Origin: Azospirillum sp. OGB3 | GTDB lineage: Bacteria > Pseudomonadota > Alphaproteobacteria > Azospirillales > Azospirillaceae | DNA length: 64,000 nucleotides | Reading direction: 5' to 3' | Assembly: GCF_014192915.1 (NCBI RefSeq) | Contig: NZ_JACHYN010000015.1 | Span: 62,001 to 126,000 of the forward strand | In this document: positions 26,878-35,223 of the stretch, one piece after another | How positions within the stretch are numbered: the stretch's first letter is position 1 | How the letters are laid out: every line of letters starts with the position of its first letter | The notes under the pieces: model-generated | What the model was told of the DNA's origin: nothing | Seen by the model: only the letters and a program-made list of their open reading frames with translations | The model's database searches: none | Translations under genes and position numbers: made by a program

Positions 26878-27939
26878 TCAGGCGCTGCCCCGCACCAGCA
26901 ATTCGAACCCCACGTCCTGGGTGCGGTTCTCCACCTCGCCGCCCTGCATCCGCCGCAGCAGGAGGTTGGCGGATTCCGTGCCGATCTTGCGGCTGGCGAT
27001 GGCGATGGTGGTCAGGCCCGGCGTCAGTTGCCCGGCGATGTCGTAATTGCCGAACCCGGTGATCGCCAGATCCTTCGGCACCGAGATCCCCAGGCCGCTG
27101 CAGGCCAGCAGGGCGCCGGAGGCCAGCACGTCGCTGACGAACACCACGGCGTCGGTGTCGGGATGCTGCTCCCGGACCAGCTTCAGCAGTTCCACGCCGG
27201 TCGCCATCACCATCGGCCCGCTGGCCACCGTGACGACTCGCGGCGCCACGCCCGGGAAATGACGTTCGTGGGCGTCCTGGAAGCCTTTCAGACGCTCCTT
27301 GGCGCGGTGGTCGCCCGGCTTCATGACGCCCGTGAAGGCCAGCCGGCGGTAGCCGCGCCCCACCAGATGGTCGACCACGCTCATCAGCGCGGCGTGGTTG
27401 GAGAAGCCGACCAGCATGTCGACGGGGCGGTTCGTCCAACTCCAGCTTTCGACCACCGGCACCCCGGTGCGCTTCAGGAGGGCCGTGGTCTCCTGGGTGT
27501 GGCGGGTGCCGATGATGAAGAAGCCGTCCGGGCGCCGCCCGCTGAAGCTGCGAACCAGCGATTCCTCGCGCCCCGCCATATAGTCGGTGTGGCCGAGGAA
27601 GACCTGATAGCCCTCCGGCAGCAGGACGTCGGTCAGGCCCTGGATGGTTTCCGCGAAGATCGAGGCGGAGATGGTCGGGATGATCGCCGCCACCGTCATG
27701 CTGCGGTTGGAGGCGAGGTGGCTCGCCGCCAGGTTCTGCACGTAGCGGGTTTCGCGAACCGCTTCCTCGATGCGGGCGAGCGTGTCCGGGCCGACGCTGC
27801 GCGGATCGCGGAGCGCGCGCGACACCGTCTGCGTGGAGACGCCGGCGGCCTGCGCCACATCGGCCATCGTCACCGCGCGGGTCGCGGAGCGCCGCCGTGA
27901 CTCCGCCTTCCTGAGCGAAAGCTGTCCTTCGTCCGACAC
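26878..27939 (-). CDS. LacI-family transcriptional regulator (gluconate-type GntR subgroup)
   Basis: A 353-residue repressor. The helix-turn-helix is at about residues 23-45 (VTMADVAQAAGVSTQTVSRAL) with the family hinge helix after it, and the rest is a periplasmic-binding-like sugar domain (AAIIPTISASIFAETIQGL, DGFFIIGTRHT, AITGFGNYDIAGQLTP). I placed the start at the GTG at 27939, which has an AGAGG site nine bases upstream; a longer frame to 28065 lacks support and would cross the operator array. It is divergent from the catabolic operon at 28273 and probably represses it until a sugar acid or derivative binds. Confidence 0.88.
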   Translation of the reverse strand: MSDEGQLSLRKAESRRRSATRAVTMADVAQAAGVSTQTVSRALRDPRSVGPDTLARIEEAVRETRYVQNLAASHLASNRSMTVAAIIPTISASIFAETIQGLTDVLLPEGYQVFLGHTDYMAGREESLVRSFSGRRPDGFFIIGTRHTQETTALLKRTGVPVVESWSWTNRPVDMLVGFSNHAALMSVVDHLVGRGYRRLAFTGVMKPGDHRAKERLKGFQDAHERHFPGVAPRVVTVASGPMVMATGVELLKLVREQHPDTDAVVFVSDVLASGALLACSGLGISVPKDLAITGFGNYDIAGQLTPGLTTIAIASRKIGTESANLLLRRMQGGEVENRTQDVGFELLVRGSA

Positions 27940-28068
27940 CTGGGATGACCTCTTATCCTGCCTCCGCCGGCCCGCCTTCGGGCACCGGCCGGCCGCCTTC
28001 TTGTGCATGGCCGCGCCCGCCGTTGCAAGCCGGGTGCGGCCCCGTTTCCACAATCCATAGCGCATTTC

Positions 28069-28108
28069 ATGTTAGCGGTCACGTGAACGCTCACGTTATC
28101 GGTCACGA
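28069..28108. promoter_or_regulatory. Operator array 1: three overlapping LacI/GntR-type palindromes
   Basis: Three 16-base sites start at 28069, 28081 and 28093, each overlapping the next by four bases (12-base spacing): ATGTTAGCGGTCACGT, ACGTGAACGCTCACGT and ACGTTATCGGTCACGA. They fit a palindrome of the form AyGTkAnCGnTCACGT and resemble the gluconate-repressor operator ATGTTACCGGTAACAT. They lie between the divergent LacI gene and the catabolic operon. Confidence 0.75.
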
Positions 28109-28134
28109 AAGATGCTTGATTGCCCCAACCAATC

Positions 28135-28162
28135 ATGTTACCGGTCACGTTAGCGGTCACTC
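28135..28162. promoter_or_regulatory. Operator array 2: two overlapping LacI/GntR-type palindromes
   Basis: ATGTTACCGGTCACGT (28135-28150) and ACGTTAGCGGTCACTC (28147-28162) overlap by four bases with the same 12-base step as array 1. The start-to-start distance from array 1 to array 2 is 66 bases, which would allow repressor looping or cooperative binding. Confidence 0.72.
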
Positions 28163-28272
28163 CGAACAAACGCGAAGGCGGACGATCCGGGGACTGCGGG
28201 GAGGAACACCGCGGCGGCCCGATGGCCGGACGGCGGGCAAGCAACAAAGACAAGCAACGAAGCAGGCAAGAC

Positions 28273-29037
28273 ATGAGCGTTCTTGCGGACAGCGTCGCCT
28301 GGATCACCGGCGGCGGCAGCGGAATCGGGGAGGCCGGCGCGCGGGCACTGGCCCAGGGCGGTGCCACCGTCGTCCTGTCCGGACGGCGCGAAGACGCGCT
28401 CCACCGCGTGGCGGAGTCCATCCGCGCCGCCGGCGGCAGGGCCGAGACCGCGGTCCTCGACGTGGCCGACGAGGCGGCGGTGCGGCGCGTGGCGGCGGCG
28501 ATCCTCGACCGCCACGGGCGAATCGACACGCTGGTCGCCAGCGCCGGGATGAACCTGCCCAACCGCAGCTTCCGCGACGTCGGGACGGAGGGCTGGCGGC
28601 GGCTGGTCGACGTCAACCTCAACGGCACCATGCACGCCATCCAGGCGGCGCTGCCGTCGATGAGGGAACGCCGGTCCGGCACCGTCATCATCGTGTCCTC
28701 CTGGGTCGGGCGGCACGCGCTCGTCCTCGGCGGCCCCGGCTACAACGCGACCAAGCAGGCGCTGGTGACGCTGAGCCACAGCCTGAACATGGAGGAATGG
28801 CGCAACGGCCTGCGCTCCTGCGTGGTCATGCCGGGCGAGGTGGCGACCGACCTTCTGGGCCAGCGCCCCTCTCCGCCGCCGGCGGAGGAAATGGCGCGCC
28901 TGCTCCAGCCCGAAGACCTGGGCCGCACCATCCGCTTCGTGGCCGAGATGCCACCCCACGTCTGCGTCAACGAAATCCTCATCAGCCCCGTCTGGAACCG
29001 CGCCTTCTTCACGGAAGCGCCGGCGACCAACGGCTGA
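28273..29037 (+). CDS. Short-chain dehydrogenase/reductase of the LacI-controlled catabolic operon
   Basis: A 254-residue NAD(P)-dependent oxidoreductase. TGGGSGIG is at residues 12-19, the NAG-type segment is VASAGMNL, the Ser is in VIIVSSWVGR and the Tyr/Lys pair is in GYNATKQAL. The Val-Val-Leu-Ser-Gly-Arg-Arg stretch after the second strand suggests NADP preference. The ATG at 28273 was chosen because the longer frame starts inside operator array 2. It is the first gene of the operon and probably oxidises a hydroxyl group of the substrate or an intermediate. Confidence 0.87.
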   Translation: MSVLADSVAWITGGGSGIGEAGARALAQGGATVVLSGRREDALHRVAESIRAAGGRAETAVLDVADEAAVRRVAAAILDRHGRIDTLVASAGMNLPNRSFRDVGTEGWRRLVDVNLNGTMHAIQAALPSMRERRSGTVIIVSSWVGRHALVLGGPGYNATKQALVTLSHSLNMEEWRNGLRSCVVMPGEVATDLLGQRPSPPPAEEMARLLQPEDLGRTIRFVAEMPPHVCVNEILISPVWNRAFFTEAPATNG

Positions 29038-29105
29038 CCGAACCCTTCCTTCCGCCCCATCCCTCCACGTGGCCGGCGGACCCACGGCAACAAGACCCGG
29101 ACATC

Positions 29106-30353
29106 ATGGACAAGAAACGCAACATCCTCAGCGGTTACCGTGTGCTCGACTGCTCCATCGCCATGGCCGGCCCGCTGGCGGCGCAGCGCCTGGGCGACCT
29201 CGGCGCCGACGTGGTGAAGGTGGAGCCGGTGACCGGCGAGTGGCAGCGCCACACCGCGGCGGGCGGCATCACCGGCAACAAGGTGAACGTCTCCTTCCTG
29301 TCGCTGAACCGGAACAAGCGCTCGCTCGCCGTCGACCTGAAGAACACCGAGGGCAAGGCCCTGCTGATGGAGCTGGTCAAGACCGCCGACGTGTTCCTCC
29401 AGAACTACCGGCCCGGCGTCGCCAAGCGCCTGGGCGTGGACTATGAATCGCTGTCGGCGATCAACCCGCGCCTGATCTACCTGTCGATCTCCGGCTATGG
29501 CGAGACCGGCCCCTACGTCCAGCGCCCGGGCCAGGATCTGCTGTTGCAAGGCATGTCCGGCGCCATGCTGTCGGCGGGCCGCGAGGGCGAGGCCCCGACC
29601 CCCGCCGGCCAGTATCTGGTGGACGCGATCACCGGCTACACCGCCTTCGAAGGCGTGCTGGCCGCCCTGCTCCACCGCGAGCGCACTGGCGAGGGCCAGC
29701 TCGTCCAGGTGAACATGCTGGACGCCATCACGACGATCCAGATGCAGGAGCTGTCGGTCTTCACGGTCGGCGGCAAGCCGCAGACCCGCTCCGCCGAGCC
29801 GCACGCCCACGTCTACATCCGCGCCCCCTACGGCGCCTTCGCGACCAGCGACGGCTTCATCATCGTGGCCTTCCCGCCGCTGAAGCTGCTGGGCGAACTG
29901 ATCGGCGAGCCGTCCTTCCTCGACATGGAGGACGAGACCGACAGCTGGTCGCGCCGCGACGAGATCTTCGCCAAGACCCGCGACCGGCTGACCGCGAAGA
30001 CCTCCGCCGAGTGGCTGGAGCTGTTCAACGCCGCCGGGGTTTGGGCCGGGCCGGTCTATGGCTACGCCGACCTCGTGAACGACCCGCAGATCAAGCACAA
30101 CGGCACCTTCGTCGAGTACGACCACCCGACCGAGGGCCGCGTCAAGACGCCGGGCTTCCCGATCAAGTTCTCCAAGACCCCGTCAGAGGTCGAGCGTGGC
30201 GCCCCCCTGACCGGCGAGCACACCCGCGAGGTCCTGGAGGCCGCCGGCTTCACCGCCGAGGCCGTCGACCGCCTGCTGGCCGCCGGCGTCGTCGCCGCGA
30301 CGGAACCGGAGGCGGAGGAAGAGGAGGTTCGGGCATGCGCTACCGCGCGCTGA
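29106..30353 (+). CDS. Class III CoA-transferase (CaiB/BaiF family)
   Basis: A 415-residue cytoplasmic enzyme that moves CoA between carboxylic acids. The N-terminal ADVVKVEP motif, the PRLIYLSISGYGETGPY segment and the TGEGQLVQVNMLDA segment are family hallmarks. The catalytic Asp is probably Asp173 in VDAITG, matching the DxxTG pattern of formyl-CoA transferase. The C-terminus is extended by an acidic tail (EPEAEEEEVRACATAR) whose coding region overlaps the next gene by 19 bases. Its presence beside an enoyl-CoA hydratase means part of the pathway runs on CoA thioesters. Confidence 0.92.
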   Translation: MDKKRNILSGYRVLDCSIAMAGPLAAQRLGDLGADVVKVEPVTGEWQRHTAAGGITGNKVNVSFLSLNRNKRSLAVDLKNTEGKALLMELVKTADVFLQNYRPGVAKRLGVDYESLSAINPRLIYLSISGYGETGPYVQRPGQDLLLQGMSGAMLSAGREGEAPTPAGQYLVDAITGYTAFEGVLAALLHRERTGEGQLVQVNMLDAITTIQMQELSVFTVGGKPQTRSAEPHAHVYIRAPYGAFATSDGFIIVAFPPLKLLGELIGEPSFLDMEDETDSWSRRDEIFAKTRDRLTAKTSAEWLELFNAAGVWAGPVYGYADLVNDPQIKHNGTFVEYDHPTEGRVKTPGFPIKFSKTPSEVERGAPLTGEHTREVLEAAGFTAEAVDRLLAAGVVAATEPEAEEEEVRACATAR

Positions 30354-31486
30354 CCTGGGACCACCCGCGCGGCTACAATGCCTTGGCGGCAGCCGCCGCA
30401 GGGCTGGACGAGGGGCGCGACGGGCTTGCCATCGACTGGGACAAGCAGCCGCTCGAAGGCTTCGAGGCCCATCCGATCGGCGACCTCTGCGCCCGCTACG
30501 ACCTGATCGTGCTTGACCATCCCCATGTCGGAGAGGCCGTCGCGGAACGCGGCCTGATCCCGCTGGAGGACCTGTTCACCGCCGAAGACATCGCCGGCTG
30601 GCAGCGCGACAGCATCGGGCCGAGCCTCGCCAGCTACCGCTTCGCGGACCGGCACTGGGCGTTGCCGCTCGACGCGGCGACGCAGGTGATGGCCTGCCGC
30701 GCCGATTTGCTGGGCGGGCCGATCCCCGTCACCTGGGCGGAGGTGGCGAGCCTGTCCGAGCGGGCGCCGGTCGCCCTGTCGCTGGCCGGGCCGCACGCCT
30801 GCCTGACCTTCCTGTCCATGGCGGCGGCCTTCGGAGATCCGCCCGCCGTGGCCGATCCCGACCGGCTGGTCTCGGCCGAGATCGGGGAACGGGTGCTCGA
30901 CCTCATGGCGACGCTGGCCGGGCGGATGCCGGCGGCGGTGCGAGGGCTGAACCCAATCGGGCTGCTCGGCCACATGGCCCGCACCGATGACGTGGCGCTC
31001 TGCCCGCTGGTCTACGGCTACGTCAACTACGCCGCCCCCACGGCGGCGGAAGACAAGCCGGTCGCCTTCGCCGACGCGCCGCGCGCCACGGCGGACGGGC
31101 GTCCCGGCTCGACGCTGGGCGGCACCGGCATCGGCGTCTCCGTGCGCTGCGAGGTGACGCCGGCCCTGCTCGACCATCTGCGCTGGCTGCTCGGCGCCGA
31201 GGCGCAGCGGACCTTCATCCCGGCCCACGACGGCCAGCCGAGCCGCCGCGACGCCTGGGCGGACGAGGCGGTGAACGCCCGCTGGGGCAGCTTCTACCGC
31301 AACACCGCCGCGACGCTGGAGGCCGCCTATGTCCGCCCGCGCCACGCCGGCTACATCGCCTTCCAGACCGACGCCGCCGCGATGATCCGCGACGCGCTGG
31401 CCGAGGGCACGCCGCACGCCGCCTTGCTCGACCGCCTGCAACACCGCTACGCCGCCAGCCGTCCGGCTGCTGGCGCCGAACGATAA
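30335..31486 (+). CDS. Solute-binding-fold protein without signal peptide
   Basis: A 383-residue protein that looks like an extracellular solute-binding protein (YDLIVLDHPHVGEAVAERGLIPLEDLF, then YRFADRHWALPLDAATQVMACRADLL, the usual 'mature SBP' layout). It starts directly at MRYRALTWDHPRGYNAL with no signal sequence or membrane segment, so it should stay in the cytoplasm. It overlaps the CoA-transferase gene by 19 bases and is followed 10 bases later by the hydratase gene. It may be a cytosolic sensor, carrier or enzyme that has taken over the fold. A sequencing or start error seems unlikely, since the upstream reading frame is occupied by the transferase. Confidence 0.72.
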   Translation: MRYRALTWDHPRGYNALAAAAAGLDEGRDGLAIDWDKQPLEGFEAHPIGDLCARYDLIVLDHPHVGEAVAERGLIPLEDLFTAEDIAGWQRDSIGPSLASYRFADRHWALPLDAATQVMACRADLLGGPIPVTWAEVASLSERAPVALSLAGPHACLTFLSMAAAFGDPPAVADPDRLVSAEIGERVLDLMATLAGRMPAAVRGLNPIGLLGHMARTDDVALCPLVYGYVNYAAPTAAEDKPVAFADAPRATADGRPGSTLGGTGIGVSVRCEVTPALLDHLRWLLGAEAQRTFIPAHDGQPSRRDAWADEAVNARWGSFYRNTAATLEAAYVRPRHAGYIAFQTDAAAMIRDALAEGTPHAALLDRLQHRYAASRPAAGAER

Positions 31487-31496
31487 GGCCCATCCC

Positions 31497-32294
31497 ATGG
31501 ACTCGCTCAACACCCCCGATCCGGCGCTCGGCGCGGTCACCGTCACGGTGGACGGCTTCGTCGCCACCATCACGCTCGACCGCCCGCAGAAGCTGAACGC
31601 GGTGACCCCGGAGATGGCCGCGGAGCTGGTCGCCGCCGTCGCCCGCTGCAACGCCGACGACGACATCCGCTGCGTCGTGCTGACCGGCGCCGGGCCGCGC
31701 GCCTTCTGCTGCGGCTCCGACATCCGCGAGCTGGACCGCTACGACACCGCCTGGAACTTCCGCAACCGCGAAGACTATTGCGACGCCATCCGGGGCCTGC
31801 GCAAGCCCAGCATCGCCGCAGTCAACGGCTACGCCTTCGGCGGTGGGCTGGAGACGGCGATGAGCTGCGACATCCGCATCGCGTCGGAGAACGCGCAGTT
31901 CGGCGCGCCGGAGATCAAGCTCGGCTGGATCGGCGGCGGCGGCGTCGCGGCCTTCCTGTCGCACTCCATCGGCACCTCCAACGCCGCGATGATGATCCTG
32001 ACCGGCGACCCGATCCCGGCGGACAAGGCGCTGGCCTGGGGCCTCGTCAGCGAGGTTGTGCCCGCCGACCGGCTGCTCGCCCGCGCGCAGGAGATCGCCG
32101 CCATCGTCGCCAGCCGCGCGCCCATCGCGGCGGAGACGGCGAAGCTGAACCTGAAGGCCGCCCACACCATGCCGGTTGAGAAGGCCATCGAGTACGAGCG
32201 CGACCTGCAGACCATCTGCTTCGCCACGGCGGACGCCGCCGAGGGGCGCGCCGCCTTCAAGGAAAAGCGCAGCCCGGTCTTCCGGCGCAAGTAA
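31497..32294 (+). CDS. Enoyl-CoA hydratase/isomerase family protein
   Basis: A 265-residue crotonase-fold enzyme. The oxyanion-hole segments are GAGPRAFCCGSDIREL and AVNGYAFGGGLETAMSCDIRIAS, and the region of the active-site acids is GAPEIKLGWIGGGG. Hydratases of this type add water to 2-enoyl-CoA thioesters or isomerise or dehalogenate them. With the CoA-transferase upstream it forms a CaiB/CaiD-like pair, although carnitine metabolism is not otherwise indicated. It lies within the tight operon and is followed 17 bases later by the FAH gene. Confidence 0.9.
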   Translation: MDSLNTPDPALGAVTVTVDGFVATITLDRPQKLNAVTPEMAAELVAAVARCNADDDIRCVVLTGAGPRAFCCGSDIRELDRYDTAWNFRNREDYCDAIRGLRKPSIAAVNGYAFGGGLETAMSCDIRIASENAQFGAPEIKLGWIGGGGVAAFLSHSIGTSNAAMMILTGDPIPADKALAWGLVSEVVPADRLLARAQEIAAIVASRAPIAAETAKLNLKAAHTMPVEKAIEYERDLQTICFATADAAEGRAAFKEKRSPVFRRK

Positions 32295-32311
32295 GACGAG
32301 GAGCGGACACC

Positions 32312-33496
32312 ATGAGCAAGCGACCCCTTCCCCTCGACCCCGCCGCCGCCCTGCCCACGGACGAGGGCGCGCTCCTGGTCGGGCGCGCTTGGCGTCCCGG
32401 CGTCGGCCCCTCGGTCATCGCCGTGCGTGGCCGGGACGTCTTCGACATCACCAGCCGCGACGCGCCCACCGTGCGCGATCTGGTGGAGACCGGTAGCGCC
32501 GCGGCCATCGCCCGCGACGTGCCCGGTGAGTGGATCGGCACCGCCGCCGCCATCCTCGCCAACTCCGACGAGGACCGGCGGGACCCGGAGCGGCCCTGGC
32601 TGCTGGCTCCCATCGACCTCCAGGCGGTGAAGGCGTCCGGCGTGACCTTCGTGGTCAGCCTGCTGGAGCGCGTCATCGAGGAACAGGCGCGCGGCGCCCC
32701 GGACAAGGCGCTGGCCATCCGCGCCGACATCGACGCGCTGATCGGGCGCGACCTCTCCAGCCTGAAGCCCGGCTCGCCGGAGGCCATGGAGGTCAAGAAG
32801 GCGCTGATCGCCCGCGGGGTGTGGTCGCAGTATCTTGAGGTCGGCATCGGCCCCGACGCCGAGATCTTCACCAAGGGCCAGCCGATGTCGGCGGTCGGCA
32901 CCGGAGCCCATGTCGGCATCCCGCCCTATTCCGTGTGGAACAACCCGGAGCCGGAAATCGCTGTGCTCGCCTCCAGCCGCGGGGAGATCGTCGGGGCCAC
33001 GCTCGGCAACGACATGAACCTGCGCGACGTCGAGGGGCGCTCCGCCCTGCTGCTCGGCAAGGCGAAGGACAACAACGCCAGCGGCTCCATCGGCCCCTTC
33101 ATCCGTCTGTTCGACGACCGTTTCACGCTCGACGGCGTGCGCAGCGCCGAGCTTGGGCTGGTGGTCGAGGGCAGCGACGGTTTCCGGCTGGAGGGCTCCA
33201 GCTCCATGTCGCAGATCAGCCGCGACCCGGTGGAGCTGGTGGAGGCCACCATCGGCGAGAACCACCAGTATCCGGACGGCTTCGTCCTGCTGCTCGGCAC
33301 CATGTTCGCGCCGGTCGAGGACCGCGACCGTCCGGGCGAGGGCTTCACCCACAAGCTGGACGACGTGGTGACCATCACCGCCCCGGCGCTGGGCAGCCTG
33401 ACCAACCGGGTCCGCCATTGCGCCGACTGCACGCCCTGGGACTTCGGCGCCGCCGCGCTGATGCGGAACCTCGCGGGCCGCGGCCTGCTCGGCTGA
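32312..33496 (+). CDS. FAH-family hydrolase/dehydratase (2-keto-3-deoxy-pentonate dehydratase-like)
   Basis: A 394-residue protein of the fumarylacetoacetate-hydrolase fold. The N-terminal part (LVGRAWRPGVGPSVIAVRGRDVFDIT) and the metal-binding acids in NNPEPEIAVLASS match the group that includes Caulobacter XylX and archaeal 2-keto-3-deoxy-D-arabinonate dehydratase. Those enzymes make alpha-ketoglutarate semialdehyde from 2-keto-3-deoxy-pentonates. The aldehyde dehydrogenase encoded next is of the type that would oxidise that product, which supports the reading. An AGGAGC site precedes the ATG. Confidence 0.82.
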   Translation: MSKRPLPLDPAAALPTDEGALLVGRAWRPGVGPSVIAVRGRDVFDITSRDAPTVRDLVETGSAAAIARDVPGEWIGTAAAILANSDEDRRDPERPWLLAPIDLQAVKASGVTFVVSLLERVIEEQARGAPDKALAIRADIDALIGRDLSSLKPGSPEAMEVKKALIARGVWSQYLEVGIGPDAEIFTKGQPMSAVGTGAHVGIPPYSVWNNPEPEIAVLASSRGEIVGATLGNDMNLRDVEGRSALLLGKAKDNNASGSIGPFIRLFDDRFTLDGVRSAELGLVVEGSDGFRLEGSSSMSQISRDPVELVEATIGENHQYPDGFVLLLGTMFAPVEDRDRPGEGFTHKLDDVVTITAPALGSLTNRVRHCADCTPWDFGAAALMRNLAGRGLLG

Positions 33497-33542
33497 TGCC
33501 GCCCCGAGACCGAGAGCAGAGAGACCAAGAAAGGACCCGCCC

Positions 33543-35123
33543 GTGACCCTCACCGGCATGATGCTGATCGGCGCCGAGAGCCACCGCGGCCGCAACGGCG
33601 AGATCCACGCCATCGACCCGTCCACCGGGGCGACGCTGGAACCCGCCTTCGGCGGCGGCGGGGCGGCTGAGGTCGACCGCGCCTGCCAGCTCGCCTGGGA
33701 CGCCTTCGACCGCTTCCGCGAAACCGCGCCGGAGGACCGCGCCGTCTTCCTGGAGGCGGTCGCCCGCAACATCCTCGACCTGGGCGACGCTCTCATCGTC
33801 CGCGCCATGGCCGAAAGCGGCCTGCCGCGCGCCCGGCTGGAGGGGGAACGGGGCCGCACCGTCGGCCAGCTTCGCCTCTTCGCCGCGGTGGTGCGGGAAG
33901 GAAGCTGGATCGGCGCCCGCATCGACCCGCCCCAGCCGGAGCGCGCACCGCTGCCCCGCCCCGACCTGCGCCAGCGCCGCATCCCGCTCGGCCCGGTGGC
34001 GGTGTTCGGCGCCAGCAACTTCCCGCTGGCCTTCTCGGTGGCCGGGGGCGACACCGCGTCGGCCTTCGCCGCCGGCTGCCCGGTGGTGGTCAAGGCCCAC
34101 TCCGCCCATCCCGGCACGTCGGAGCTGGTCGGCCGCGCCGTCCAGGCCGCCGTCGCGGAATGTGGCCTGCCGGAGGGCGTCTTCTCGCTGATCTTCGGCG
34201 CCGGCTCGTCGGTGGGCACGGCGCTGGTCGCCGACCCGCGCATCAAGGCGGTCGGCTTCACCGGGTCGCGCCGCGGCGGCGTGGCGCTGATGGAGGTGGC
34301 GGCCAAGCGCCCGGAGCCGATCCCCGTCTATGCGGAGATGAGCAGCATCAACCCGGTCTTCCTGCTGCCGGCGGCGCTCGCCGCGCGGGCCGAGGCGCTG
34401 GGCAAGGGCTTCGTCGCCTCGCTGACCATGGGCGCCGGGCAGTTCTGCACCAACCCCGGCATCCTGCTGGGTGTCAACGGGCCGGACCTCGACCGCTTCG
34501 TGGCCGCCGCCGTGGAGGCGCTGGGCGGCAGCGCGGCGCCGACCATGCTGACGCCGGGCATCCACGCCGCCTTCGACGCCGGGGTGGCCGCCCTGGCCGG
34601 CAACGCCCGCGTGGCGACGCTGGCCCGCGGGCTGGACGGCGACGGCCCCAACCGGTGCCGGGCGGCGCTGTTCGCCACCACCGCCGACGCCTTCCTCGAC
34701 GATCCGGCCCTGCGGGAGGAGGTGTTCGGCGCCGCCTCCCTGCTCATCCGCTGCCCGGACCTGGACTCCTTGCGCGCGGTGGCGGAACGGCTGGATGGCC
34801 AGCTCACCGCGACCCTGCACATGGACGCGGCGGACACCGGGGCGGCGGCGGCCCTGCTGCCGACGCTGGAACGCAAGGCCGGCCGCATCCTGGCCAATGG
34901 CTGGCCGACCGGCGTCGAGGTCTGCCACGCCATGGTGCATGGCGGCCCTTTCCCGGCCACGTCGGACGGCCGCACGACCTCGGTCGGCACGGCGGCCATC
35001 GAGCGGTTCCTGCGGCCCGTCTGCTACCAGGACATCCCGGCCGACCTGCTGCCGGAGGCCCTGCGCGACGGCAACCCGCTGGGGCTGTGGCGCCGGTTCG
35101 ACGGAGCGTTGTGCCGGCACTGA
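33543..35123 (+). CDS. Alpha-ketoglutarate semialdehyde (2,5-dioxovalerate) dehydrogenase
   Basis: A 526-residue NAD(P)-dependent aldehyde dehydrogenase. The catalytic Cys302 is in AGQFCTNPG and the general-base Glu265 in YAEMSSINP. The sequence FGASNFPLAFSVAGGDTASAFAAGCPVVVKAH (shown in pieces) and the C-terminal PTGVEVCHAMVHGGPFPAT region are characteristic of the KGSADH group that converts 2,5-dioxopentanoate to alpha-ketoglutarate. It starts at a GTG (33543) following AAAGGA. It closes the enzymatic part of the operon and feeds carbon into the citric-acid cycle. Confidence 0.88.
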   Translation: MTLTGMMLIGAESHRGRNGEIHAIDPSTGATLEPAFGGGGAAEVDRACQLAWDAFDRFRETAPEDRAVFLEAVARNILDLGDALIVRAMAESGLPRARLEGERGRTVGQLRLFAAVVREGSWIGARIDPPQPERAPLPRPDLRQRRIPLGPVAVFGASNFPLAFSVAGGDTASAFAAGCPVVVKAHSAHPGTSELVGRAVQAAVAECGLPEGVFSLIFGAGSSVGTALVADPRIKAVGFTGSRRGGVALMEVAAKRPEPIPVYAEMSSINPVFLLPAALAARAEALGKGFVASLTMGAGQFCTNPGILLGVNGPDLDRFVAAAVEALGGSAAPTMLTPGIHAAFDAGVAALAGNARVATLARGLDGDGPNRCRAALFATTADAFLDDPALREEVFGAASLLIRCPDLDSLRAVAERLDGQLTATLHMDAADTGAAAALLPTLERKAGRILANGWPTGVEVCHAMVHGGPFPATSDGRTTSVGTAAIERFLRPVCYQDIPADLLPEALRDGNPLGLWRRFDGALCRH

Positions 35124-35223
35124 ACCCCGACCACCGGCCCGCATACTCTGGTATGGTTCCGGGATTGCGGGCCAAACCAACCAAAAAAGACAGCAAACGA
35201 ACAAATTCAGAGGAGGACGCAGC

